Translations under genes and position numbers: made by a program
In this document: positions 1-8,834 of the stretch, piece by piece
Layout: each line of letters begins with the position of its first letter
Numbering within the stretch: position 1 is the stretch's first letter
Assembly (NCBI RefSeq): GCF_024612015.1
Contig: NZ_CP102512.1
Span: forward strand, 10,788,001-10,852,000
DNA length: 64,000 bases
Reading direction: 5' to 3'
Source: Streptomyces sp. CA-210063
GTDB taxonomy: Bacteria > Actinomycetota > Actinomycetes > Streptomycetales > Streptomycetaceae
Notes under the pieces: model-generated
Database searches by the model: none
Told to the model about the DNA's origin: nothing
The model's input: only the letters and a program-made list of their open reading frames with translations

Positions 1-2206
1 ACGGTGGCGACCCGGTTGCCGTTGACGTAGATCGAGTAGCCCTCCGGGACCCCGGGGTAGCGCACGACCTTGTCGGCCGGGTCGTCCCAGACGATGGACA
101 GGTCGGCGCCCCGGTAGCGGAGGTTGTTGACCGTGAAGTGACTCCAGCCGATGTCGATCGGCGAGAGCTCCACCTTGGCGTCATTGCGGGGCCGCAGACC
201 GGCGACGTCCTCGATCACGGTCCAGTTGCTGCTGCCGAGGATGTTGTGGTGGATCCAGGACCGGTAGTTGACCGAGCTGCCGTTCCAGTCGGCCCAGAAC
301 TCGTTGGCGTCGGGCCACTGGGTGTTGCCGCCGACGTACTGCGCCCAGGCGTTCCAGTAGAGCAGCTTCTTGTAGTCGGTCGCGTTCATCCAGGAGTTGG
401 GGTAGTTGCGCAGCACCGAGGAGTACAGCCGGAACTGGACGGTGGAGTTGATGGTGGAGAAGTTGTTGGAGCCGGGCTCCCCGGCGTCGGCCGCCGCCTT
501 CTTGTCGACCTGGTTGGCCGTGTAGAAGGGGAAGACGGGGTACTGCGCCGGATCGTCGTACAGGCGCAGGGCCTGCTTGTACGTCGCCGTGTTGGGGACG
601 GCGCCGACGGAGAACGGGTAGTAGTTGTTGATCTCCTTCCAGGGCACCCACTCGTTGGTCGACTTCAGCCGGTGCTCGAACAGCTGCCGGTTCGGGTTCC
701 ACAGCACGTTGACGATCGCGTCCTTGATCTGCGTCGCCAGCGTGCGCATCTCGGTGGCCTTGGCCGTGTTGCCCATCGCCTCGTACGCCTGCGCGGCGGC
801 GAGCGCGCCGCTGTACTGGTACGCGGACTCGGCGCGGTCCATATTGCCGGGCTTCCAGTGGAAGGAGACCGCGTCGGCGTCGTTGCCGGTCAGGGCGCCC
901 CAGTCGTACTCGATCAGCTTGTTGCCGTCGTGGTCGTAGTGTGCGAGCTGGCCCTTGACGTCGCCCTCTGCGTAGCGGGCCAGGTTGCCGGCGATCGCGG
1001 GCTGGCCGCCGTGAATCTGGTAGCTCTTCCAGGCCGCCTCGGCGATGTACTGGGTGTAGCTGTTGGACCAGTTCTCCGGGTCGCCCGGGTTGTCCAGGAA
1101 CCGGCCGCCCTTGGAGGTCTGGCCGACGCTGAGCCAGTCGCCGTAGGCGTAGGCCGGGTTGCGTAGGTACTTGAGGTCGTCGATGTGCATGGGCTGGGTC
1201 AGCGCGATCGCGTTGTTTTAGCCGAGGACGCCCTCGGTGGAGGTCGGGAACTGGAAGGTCTGCCCGGGGATGTCGGCGTCGAGGTTGTTGAAGCGCATCA
1301 GCCACCAGCGGTAGTAGATGCTCTTCTTGATCGCGGCCTCGGGCACGTCGATGTAGGGCACGTTCCGCGCCCACCACAGGTTGTAGGCCTTGACGTGGGT
1401 CGCGAACGCGGTCGCGGGGGAGTGGCCCGCGTAGGCGTTGTACTCGGTGAGCGACTCGGGGATCTCGTCGGTGACGAAGCCCATGACCACCTTGGCGGTC
1501 ACGGTGGCTCCGGCCGCGATGGTCACGGACCGGTTGAGGCCGCCGCTGGAGACGGAGAAACCGTCGCCGGTGAGCCGGGGACGGATGGAGGTGAGGTTGT
1601 TGAAGGCGTTCACCTGCCCGGTCAGCTCGCTGCCGGTGCCCGTGGTGGCGTACGGGGAGGTCGCCCGCAACTGCAGCGTGGTGGAGCCGCTGCCGTTGTT
1701 CTTGATCGACAGGTTGGTCACGGCGACGTTGTTGTCGGTGATGAACTTGGTCTGGTCGACGGTGATCGAGCCGCTGGTGTGCACGCTCTTCCAGTGGCTG
1801 GGCGCCTGCCAACGCTGGGAGACCTGTTCGGTGAAGGTGCCCGGGCTGATCGCGACCGTGTAGGCGTTGTTGTCGTTGACGCTCTCCCAGTAGGCGACCT
1901 TGCCGCCGAACCCGAGCCTGGAAGGATCGTGTTCCTTCATGAAGACGGCCCGCCCACGGCTCATCAGCCAGGGGCCGGCCGGGTCGTTGCCGGAGCGGGC
2001 CAGCAGGCGGTCCATCCAGAAGTCGGTTCCCGAACTCTCGGCGTCGTAGATGGCTTTCATCATGTCGCCCGTCGTGTGGGCGACGGGCGGTGCCGGGATC
2101 GCCGGTCCGCTGAAGGTGGGGAACCCGATGGTCTGCGCGGCGGAGGCCGGGGTCACGGAGCAGACGGAACACAGGATGAGCACGAGGGCGACGAGGAGGC
2201 GCTTCA
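1..2206 (-). pseudogene. GH121-like exported glycosidase, interrupted by one stop codon and cut by the window edge
   Basis: Reads leftwards from ATG 2206 (GGGAG ribosome site just upstream) with a clear signal peptide (MKRLLVALVLILCSVCS, cleavage after PASAA). The protein parallels the intact large glycosidase at 8831-12982 along its whole visible length, for example GTDFWMDR, GRAVFMKEH, YYRWWLMRFNNLDADIPG, NPGDPENWSNSYTQYI and NYRSWIHHNILG. A single in-frame TAA (1218-1220) stands where the paralogue has Tyr in GVLGYNNAIA, after about 328 residues. The same frame then continues open to base 1. One substitution (TAC to TAA) explains the break, so the gene is either a very young pseudogene or a sequencing error. 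The fold is expected to be an (alpha/alpha)6 barrel. The GH121-type beta-L-arabinobiosidase assignment rests on memory of the family and on context, not on assigned catalytic residues. It is divergent from the arabinoside operon, with only the LacI-type gene between. Confidence 0.75.
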
Positions 2207-2358
2207 TGAGGGGCTCCCTCTCCGGTTGACGGATAACGGGCGCTGTCATGTGCCTGACATACGTGCGAGGAAACTGACCTAAAAGGTTTTCGCAACGTAG
2301 GAGCGCGCTGATGAGGTGTCAAGAGAGGGCGCGGGACGGGGAGCGGCGGCCTTTGATG

Positions 2359-3387
2359 TCAGGACAGTGGCGCCGTCGACCCCCTGATCACCACGCGGCA
2401 GGGCAGCGACTCGATCCCCGAGCGCCGGGCCCCGGAGATCGCGGTGAACAACGCGTGCGCGGCCGCGCGTCCGACCTGTTCCAGGTTCATGTCGACGCTG
2501 GTCAGCGGCGGGCGGGAGGAGGACGTCAGAACCTGCCAGTTGTCGAAGCCCATCACCGCCACGTCCTCCGGCACCCGGTGCCCCCGCTCGCGCAGCACGT
2601 CCATGACACCGCGGGCTATCTGGTCGCTGCCGCACAGCACCGCGTCCACGTCCGGGTGCCGGTCCAGCAGCAGCGCGGTGGCCGCTCGCCCCCAGCCCTC
2701 CGACCACGCCCCGAACCGCGGTTCGCCGACCAGGGTGAGACCGGCGTCGGCGAGCGCGGAGCGGGCGCCCTCGGCCCGTTCCCGCGCCGCGAGGTATCCG
2801 AGGTCGCCGGTGATGTGCGCGATCCGGGTCCGGCCGCAGGCGAGCAGGTGCTCCACCGCGATCCGGCCGGCGTCGACGTTGTCGCAGACGATGGACGGAT
2901 CCGCCGGATCGTCCGACGGCGCGTACGCGTACACGACCGGGACGGGCAGCTCGCGGCCCAGCGAGGGCCGGGGGTCGGTCCGGCTGCCCACCACGATGAG
3001 GCCGTCGACCCGGCGCCCGAGCAGCGCTCGCACGTGGTGCTGTTCGCGGATCGTGTCCCCGCGGGCGTCGCACAGGAAGACCGCGACCTCGCCCGCGCCG
3101 AAGGCGTCCTCGGCGCCCATGAGGATCGGGATGCTGAAGCGGCCCTCGAGGTCGCTGGTGAGCAGGCCCACGGTGCCCGTCCGGCCGGCGAGCAGGCCGC
3201 GGGCCAGCTGGTTGGGCCGGAACGACAGCCGCTCGGCCGCCTCGATCACCCGCTGCCGGGTCTCGGCGCGCACCTGACTGCGGCCGTTGAGGGCCTTCGA
3301 GGCGGTGGCCATGGAGACGCCCGCCAGCCGCGCCACGTCGCCGAGCGTGGCGGGATGCGAACGAGAGGGGCCGGTGGCCTGTGTCAT
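2359..3387 (-). CDS. LacI-family transcriptional regulator
   Basis: A 342-residue LacI/GalR protein. The helix-turn-helix is at residues 14-39 (TLGDVARLAGVSMATASKAL), followed by the hinge (RPNQLARGLLAGRTGTVGLL) and a periplasmic-binding-protein-like effector domain ending with VMGFDNW and PPLTSVDMN motifs. ATG 3387 is preferred because AGGAGA lies about 8 bases upstream; an upstream in-frame start would add 17 residues without a good site. It lies between the broken glycosidase gene and the divergent ABC importer/glycosidase operon. The inferred role is repression of both until an arabinose-containing sugar is bound. The effector is not predictable from the sequence. Confidence 0.9.
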   Translation of the reverse strand: MTQATGPSRSHPATLGDVARLAGVSMATASKALNGRSQVRAETRQRVIEAAERLSFRPNQLARGLLAGRTGTVGLLTSDLEGRFSIPILMGAEDAFGAGEVAVFLCDARGDTIREQHHVRALLGRRVDGLIVVGSRTDPRPSLGRELPVPVVYAYAPSDDPADPSIVCDNVDAGRIAVEHLLACGRTRIAHITGDLGYLAARERAEGARSALADAGLTLVGEPRFGAWSEGWGRAATALLLDRHPDVDAVLCGSDQIARGVMDVLRERGHRVPEDVAVMGFDNWQVLTSSSRPPLTSVDMNLEQVGRAAAHALFTAISGARRSGIESLPCRVVIRGSTAPLS

Positions 3388-3563
3388 GAGGGTTCTCTCC
3401 TGTCTCGCGTCGCGTGCCGGGACCGTAACGGGCGGCACGTCGCGCCTAAAACCGTACGCGAGAAGTTTCGGCCCAGGTGTGCCGAGTGCGTTTCCGCAGG
3501 TTTCGGTGCGGCCCGTGTTGCCGTTCCGTTCAAGGGGATTGACGGGCAGTAAGCAGAGATCTA

Positions 3564-3576
3564 GCTTTCAGAAAGC
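3564..3576. promoter_or_regulatory. Candidate LacI operator upstream of the sugar importer
   Basis: Perfect palindrome GCTTTC-A-GAAAGC, 33 bp before the binding-protein start codon. It overlaps a second inverted repeat, CAGAAA (3569-3574) with TTTCTG (3589-3594). A related string with AAAGG followed by TTTTCG occurs near 2281-2291, upstream of the divergent broken glycosidase gene. Placement fits an operator for the adjacent LacI-type protein; binding is inference only. Confidence 0.4.
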
Positions 3577-3609
3577 CTTTTCGGTTCGTTTCTGTCGAGG
3601 GGGATCGTC

Positions 3610-4926
3610 ATGCGCAGCACGACCGCACCACGTGGACAGATACGCCGACTCTTCACCGGTGCCGTCGCGTTGCTCGCCGCCGCGAGCCTCGTCACGGCAT
3701 GCGGCTCGGGTGAGGACGGCTCGGGCGGCGGGGGAGGGGGCGGAGCGGCGGACGCGACGGGTGTCGACGACGGCAGCACGTTGACGATGTGGACACGTGC
3801 CGCCACCAGACCGCAGAGCGAGGCCCTCGTCAAGGCGTACAACGCCGGCCACAAGAACAAGATCGAACTCACCGTCATCCCCACCGACGACTACCAGGCC
3901 AAGGTCGGCGCCGCCGCGGGCTCCCGCGACCTCCCCGACCTGTTCGCCTCCGACGTGGTGTTCGTCCCCAACTACACATCCAGCCGGCTCTTCGCCGACC
4001 TCACCGAACGCGTCGACGCCCTCCCCTTCGCCGACGAACTGGCCCAGTCGCACATCGAGGCCGGTACGTACGAGGACAAGAAGTACGTCGTCCCGCACAC
4101 CCTGGACCTGTCGGTGCTCTTCTACAACAAGGAGCTGTACCGGAAGGCGAAGCTCGACCCCGCGAAGCCGCCCACCACCCTGGCCGAGTGGGACCGGCAG
4201 GCACGGGCCGTGGACGCGCTGGGCGGAGACGTCGACGGCACCTTCTTCGGCGGCAACTGCGGCGGCTGCGGCGTCTTCACCTGGTGGCCGTCCATCTGGG
4301 CCGGGGGCGAGGACGTGCTGAACGAGGAGGGCACCGAGGCGAACCTCGACTCCGACACCGCGAAGAAGGTCTACGACACCTACCGCGGGTGGGTGAAGGA
4401 CGACATCGTCGCCCCCGGCGCGCGCGACGAGACCGGCGCGACCTGGACCGGTGTCTTCCCGAAGGGCACGGTGGGCGTGATGCCCATGCCGTCCACCACC
4501 CTGGGCCTGATGCCCGAGGACCTCGACCTCGGTGTCGCGCCCATCCCAGGACCCGACGGCGGCAAGTCCACCTTCGTCGGCGGTGACGCCGTCGGCATCT
4601 CCGCCACCAGCAAGAAGGCCGACCAGGCCTGGAACTTCCTCGCCTGGTCCCTGGGCGACGAGGCCCAGGTCGACGTGGTCGCCGCGCACAAGGACGTGGT
4701 GGCGCGCACCGACCTCGCGTCCAACAAGTACTCCGACGCGGACCCCCGCCTGGTCACCATCAACCAGTTGGTGGCGGACGGCCGCACCCCGTACGCGCTG
4801 AAGTTCGGGCAGACCTTCAACGACCCCAACGGGCCCTGGCTCAGCCTGATGCGCGACGCCGTCTTCGGCGACGGGTCGTCCGTGGAGAAGGACAACAAGG
4901 CGGTCACCGCCTCGCTGGCCGACTGA
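3610..4926 (+). CDS. Sugar ABC transporter, extracellular binding lipoprotein
   Basis: A 438-residue family-1 extracellular solute-binding protein. It has a type II signal peptide with lipobox LVTAC (Cys31), then a Gly/Ser-rich linker (about residues 32-50) and the binding domain (LTMWTRAATRPQSEALVKAYN, VPHTLDLSVLFYNKELY, TWTGVFPKGTVGVMPMP). The ATG follows a GAGGGGGA ribosome site. It should capture an oligosaccharide outside the cell and hand it to the two permeases downstream. It is the first gene of a run of six co-directional genes ending with three glycosidases, so the substrate is probably a beta-L-arabinofuranosyl oligosaccharide; this is inferred from context. Confidence 0.92.
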   Translation: MRSTTAPRGQIRRLFTGAVALLAAASLVTACGSGEDGSGGGGGGGAADATGVDDGSTLTMWTRAATRPQSEALVKAYNAGHKNKIELTVIPTDDYQAKVGAAAGSRDLPDLFASDVVFVPNYTSSRLFADLTERVDALPFADELAQSHIEAGTYEDKKYVVPHTLDLSVLFYNKELYRKAKLDPAKPPTTLAEWDRQARAVDALGGDVDGTFFGGNCGGCGVFTWWPSIWAGGEDVLNEEGTEANLDSDTAKKVYDTYRGWVKDDIVAPGARDETGATWTGVFPKGTVGVMPMPSTTLGLMPEDLDLGVAPIPGPDGGKSTFVGGDAVGISATSKKADQAWNFLAWSLGDEAQVDVVAAHKDVVARTDLASNKYSDADPRLVTINQLVADGRTPYALKFGQTFNDPNGPWLSLMRDAVFGDGSSVEKDNKAVTASLAD

Positions 4927-4995
4927 CCGGCACCCGGCACCTGTACCCCCGGTCCCAAGGCACACCCCTCCCACCTCACACGGCAGAGGAGAGCC

Positions 4996-5961
4996 ATGCA
5001 GCTGAAGGCGCCCGACCGAGCGGCCGCCGAGCACCGGGCCCCACCGCGACGCCAGGCAGGCCGCCCCCGTCCGTCCGTGGCCCGGTGGTGGCGGTCCCGC
5101 AAGGTCCAGGGGCTCGGCTACGCCGCACCCACGGCCCTGTTCGTCGCGGTGTTCTTCGTGCTGCCCCTGCTGCTCGTCGGGCAGATGTCGCTCAGCGACT
5201 GGCCGCTGCTCGCGGGCGACCAGGGGGGCAACGCCCCCGAGAACTACAGCGACATCACCGACAGCCCCTTGTTCTGGCCCGCCGTCCGCTTCACCCTCCT
5301 CTACACCGCGATCGTCACGGTCCTCCTGCTCGGCCTGGCGCTTCTGCTGGCCCTGCTGGTGCAGGAGTCCCGCCCCGGCGCCGGCTTCTTCCGCACGGTC
5401 TACTTCCTGCCCGGCGCTCTGGGACTGGCCTCCGCGTCCCTGCTGTTCTGGGGCCTGTACAGCCCCACCACCGGCCCGCTCAGCAGCACCCTGGAGAAGC
5501 TCGGCCTCGTCGACGACCCGCTCTCCTTCCTCGGCACGCCGACCTCCGCCCTGCTGTCGACGGTGTTCCTCGTCGTCTGGAAGTTCGCCGGCTTCTACAT
5601 GCTGATCCTGCTCGTGGGCCTCCAGCGCATCCCCCAGGAGGTCTACGAGGCGGCACGGATGGACGGCGCGAGCCGGGCCCAGATCTTCCGCAGCATCACC
5701 CTGCCCCTGCTGCGGCCCTCGCTCGCCCTGTCGCTGCTGCTGTGCGTGACCGGGTCGCTGCTCGCGTTCGACCAGTTCTTCGTCCTCACCAAGGGCGGAC
5801 CGGACAACAGCACCGTCACCGTCGTGCAGTTGATCTACCGCGAGGCGTTCCAGCGGATGGACCTCGGCACCGCGGCGGCCCTGTCGATCGTCGTGCTCGC
5901 CGCGCTGCTGCTGCTCAACGCCGCGCAGTTCCGCGGTCTGCGCCGCGCCGACGCGTCATGA
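4996..5961 (+). CDS. Sugar ABC transporter permease (MalF type)
   Basis: A 321-residue inner-membrane permease with a basic N-terminus, six predicted transmembrane segments starting at ALFVAVFFVLPLLLVG, and the cytoplasmic EAA loop (EVYEAARMDGASRAQIFRSI) that contacts the ATPase. An AGGAGA site lies 6 bases before ATG. It overlaps the next permease by 4 bases (ATGA), so the two are probably translationally coupled. No ATPase gene is present nearby. Streptomyces CUT1 importers usually borrow a shared MsiK-type ATPase encoded elsewhere, which is the likely case here. Confidence 0.92.
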   Translation: MQLKAPDRAAAEHRAPPRRQAGRPRPSVARWWRSRKVQGLGYAAPTALFVAVFFVLPLLLVGQMSLSDWPLLAGDQGGNAPENYSDITDSPLFWPAVRFTLLYTAIVTVLLLGLALLLALLVQESRPGAGFFRTVYFLPGALGLASASLLFWGLYSPTTGPLSSTLEKLGLVDDPLSFLGTPTSALLSTVFLVVWKFAGFYMLILLVGLQRIPQEVYEAARMDGASRAQIFRSITLPLLRPSLALSLLLCVTGSLLAFDQFFVLTKGGPDNSTVTVVQLIYREAFQRMDLGTAAALSIVVLAALLLLNAAQFRGLRRADAS

Positions 5962-6812
5962 CCACCCCCACTCGACGAAGGGACACCACGGTGCCCACCC
6001 GCGCCCTCGGCCGGACGCCGTACTACGTCGTCGCCGGAGGTCTGGCCGTCATCTTCCTCTTCCCCCTGCTGTGGAACGCCTGGGCGTCGGTCAGCGCACA
6101 GCCGGGCACCGCGCAGGAGTCCGGCTACGGCTTCGGCAACTACCGCACGCTGCTCGACTACGACGCCGGCCTGTGGCGGTACCTCCTCAACAGCACCGTC
6201 GTCTCCGCGCTGACCGTCGCCCTGACCCTCGGGGTGTCACTGCTCGGGGGATACGCCTTCGCCCGCTTCGACTTCCCCGGCAAGAACCTGTTGTTCCTGC
6301 TCACGCTGGCGATCCTCATGGTCCCGTACGCCACCCTGCTCATCCCGCTCTACGTGCTGCTCGGCAGGCTCCACCTGCAGAACTCACTGATCGGGCTCAG
6401 CCTGGTGCTCGCCATGTTCCAACTGCCGTTCGCCACCTTCATGATGCGGATCTCCTTCGAGGCGGTACCGCGCGAACTGGAGGAGTCGGCGCTCGTCGAC
6501 GGCTGCGGCACCGCGGGCGCGCTGCGCCGCGTCCTCCTCCCGGCGGTGCGGCCGGGGCTGATCACCGTGGGGCTGTTCGCCTTCCTCGCGGCCTGGAACG
6601 ACTTCATCGCACCCCTGATCCTCATCTCCGACAGTGAGAAGGCGCCCCTGCCGCTGGCCGTCGCCAACCTGCGCCAGCAGAGCATGGGCGCCGTCGACTA
6701 CGGCGCCACCGAGGCGGGCGTGGTGGTCCTCGCCGTCCCCTGCCTCCTGCTCTTCCTGCTGCTGCAACGGCACTACGTACGCGGCTTCATGTCCGGCGCG
6801 CTCAAGGGCTGA
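5958..6812 (+). CDS. Sugar ABC transporter permease (MalG type)
   Basis: A 284-residue second permease. Membrane segments begin at YYVVAGGLAVIFLFPLLWN, and the EAA loop is ELEESALVDGCGTAGALRRV, followed by LPAVRPG as usual for MalG-type subunits. It starts inside the stop codon of the preceding permease (ATGA). The C-terminus RGFMSGALKG is typical of the family. With the preceding permease it should form the heterodimeric channel for the sugar bound by the lipoprotein at 3610-4926. Confidence 0.92.
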   Translation: MTTPTRRRDTTVPTRALGRTPYYVVAGGLAVIFLFPLLWNAWASVSAQPGTAQESGYGFGNYRTLLDYDAGLWRYLLNSTVVSALTVALTLGVSLLGGYAFARFDFPGKNLLFLLTLAILMVPYATLLIPLYVLLGRLHLQNSLIGLSLVLAMFQLPFATFMMRISFEAVPRELEESALVDGCGTAGALRRVLLPAVRPGLITVGLFAFLAAWNDFIAPLILISDSEKAPLPLAVANLRQQSMGAVDYGATEAGVVVLAVPCLLLFLLLQRHYVRGFMSGALKG

Positions 6813-6866
6813 AGCACCCGCCGACACACACAGACGACCGAAGGGACGAACCGAAGGCATGAACTG

Positions 6867-8834
6867 GTGAGGGAGAACACGGAGCGGTCATCCGTCCTGC
6901 CGGTGGCGCCGAGCCGGGGACGGCTGCGGCCGCTCGGACTCGACGAGGTCCAGATCACCGGGGGCTTCTGGGACCGGCGCCGGCAGGTCAACGCGATCGC
7001 CACACTCGACCACTGCCGTGACTGGATGGAACGCGCCGGCTGGATCGGCAACTTCTCCGCCGCCGTCGAGGGCCGCATCCACCGGGACCGGCGCGGCCGC
7101 GAGTTCGCCGACTCCGACGTCTACAAGCTGCTCGAAGCGATGGCGTGGGCGGCCGGTTCCGGCGCCGGCACCGGGCTCGACGCGCAGATCGCCGCACTCA
7201 CCGAGACCATCGCCCCCGCCCAGGAACCCGACGGCTACCTCAGCACGGCTTTCGGCCGCCCCGGGCAGCAGCCCCGCTACAGCGACCTCCCATGGGGCCA
7301 CGAGCTGTACTGCTACGGGCACCTGATCCAGGCGGGCGTGGCCCAGACGCGGGCCCGCGGCGAGAGCGAGCTGGCGAAGATCGCCCGACGTGCCGCCGAC
7401 CACGTCTGCGCCACCTTCGGCCCCGGCGGCATCGAGGGCGTCTGCGGGCACCCGGAGATCGAGACGGCCCTGGTCGAACTGGCCCGGACGACGGGGGAGC
7501 AGCGCTACCTCGACCAGGCCGCGCTCTTCGTCGACCGCCGCGGCCATGGCGCGCTCGCCGACATCGAGTTCGGCCGCGCCTACTTCCAGGACGACGTACC
7601 CGTCCGCGAGGCCACCGTCCTGCGCGGGCACGCCGTCCGCGCCCTCTACCTCGCGGCCGGAGCCGTCGACGTGGCCGTCGAGACCGGCGACGAGGACCTG
7701 CTCGCCGCGGTCGTACGACAGTGGGAGACGACCGTCGCCCGCCGCACCTACCTGACCGGTGGCATGGGCTCGCACCACCGCGACGAGTCCTTCGGCGACG
7801 ACTTCGTGCTGCCACCCGACCGCGCCTACGCGGAGACCTGCGCCGGCGTCGCCTCCGTGATGCTCAGCTGGCGGCTCCTGCTCGCCACCGGTGACCCGCG
7901 CTACGCCGACCTCGCCGAGCGCACCCTGTTCAACGTGGTGGCGACCTCCCCGTCCGAGGACGGCCGGGCGTTCTTCTACGCCAACACCCTGCACCGGCGC
8001 CGCCGGGGCACCGTGTCCCCGGCGGACGCCGAGAGCCCGCGCGCCGAGTCGAGCCTGCGCGCTCCCTGGTTCGCGGTGTCCTGTTGCCCGACCAACGTGG
8101 CCCGGACCCTGGCCCAGCTCCCCGCGTACCTCGCCACGGCCGATGACCACGGCATCCAGCTGCACCAGTACGCCGACGCGGAGATCGCCACCTCCCTCGC
8201 CGGGGGCCGGGACGTCGCGCTGCGGGTCCGCACCGACTACCCGTCCGGCGGCTGCGTGACCGTGCGGATCGGCCGGTCCCCGGCCCACCCGTGGACGCTG
8301 TCCCTGCGCGTCCCCGCGTGGACGCGGGGCACCACCGCGTGGCTGGCCGACCCCGACGGGGTACGTCGAGCCGTGGCGCCGGGCACGGCGGAGGTCACCC
8401 GGGTCTTCCGGCCCGGCGACGAGATACGGCTCGACCTGCCCATGGCCCCGCGCTGGATCGGGGCCGACCCGCGCGTCGACGCGGTGCGCGGGACGGTGGC
8501 CGTCCAGCGGGGGCCGCTGGTGTACTGCGCCGAGTCCGTGGACCTGCCGGGAGGGCGCGAGGTCGACGCCGTACGGGTGGATCCGTCCGCCGAACCCGAG
8601 GACGGGCCGGACGACACCGTTGTCGCACCCGGTGAACTCGCCGTACCCGGTCAACCGGACGGCGCCGCCTGGCCGTACAGGCCGCTTGCCGAAGCATCCG
8701 CTTCCGCCGCCGAAGGCACGGCGGGGATCGTCCTGGTGCCCTACCACTCCTGGGCGAACCGCGGCCCCTCGACGATGCGGGTGTGGCTGCCGACCACCGA
8801 ACCGCGCGCAACGCCTCCCGGGAGACAGTCATGA
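6867..8834 (+). CDS. GH127 beta-L-arabinofuranosidase (DUF1680 family), cytoplasmic
   Basis: A 655-residue protein with no signal peptide, starting at GTG 6867. It carries the GH127 metal and catalytic signature: Glu323 and Cys325 in AYAETCAG, Cys406-Cys407 in VSCCPTN, and Glu307 in HHRDESFG. In the family the Glu/Cys/Cys/Cys set binds zinc, one of the paired cysteines is the nucleophile, and the Glu 16 residues before ETC is the acid/base; that spacing is kept here. It should release L-arabinose from short beta-L-arabinofuranosides after import. Its stop overlaps the start of the large glycosidase (ATGA). All catalytic elements are intact. Confidence 0.9.
   Translation: MRENTERSSVLPVAPSRGRLRPLGLDEVQITGGFWDRRRQVNAIATLDHCRDWMERAGWIGNFSAAVEGRIHRDRRGREFADSDVYKLLEAMAWAAGSGAGTGLDAQIAALTETIAPAQEPDGYLSTAFGRPGQQPRYSDLPWGHELYCYGHLIQAGVAQTRARGESELAKIARRAADHVCATFGPGGIEGVCGHPEIETALVELARTTGEQRYLDQAALFVDRRGHGALADIEFGRAYFQDDVPVREATVLRGHAVRALYLAAGAVDVAVETGDEDLLAAVVRQWETTVARRTYLTGGMGSHHRDESFGDDFVLPPDRAYAETCAGVASVMLSWRLLLATGDPRYADLAERTLFNVVATSPSEDGRAFFYANTLHRRRRGTVSPADAESPRAESSLRAPWFAVSCCPTNVARTLAQLPAYLATADDHGIQLHQYADAEIATSLAGGRDVALRVRTDYPSGGCVTVRIGRSPAHPWTLSLRVPAWTRGTTAWLADPDGVRRAVAPGTAEVTRVFRPGDEIRLDLPMAPRWIGADPRVDAVRGTVAVQRGPLVYCAESVDLPGGREVDAVRVDPSAEPEDGPDDTVVAPGELAVPGQPDGAAWPYRPLAEASASAAEGTAGIVLVPYHSWANRGPSTMRVWLPTTEPRATPPGRQS

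Noticed and set aside
181..2322. A 713-residue Arg/Pro-rich reading frame antisense to nothing else
   Set aside because: It is a shifted frame of the broken glycosidase; the correct frame gives clear similarity to the protein at 8831-12982 on both sides of the stop.
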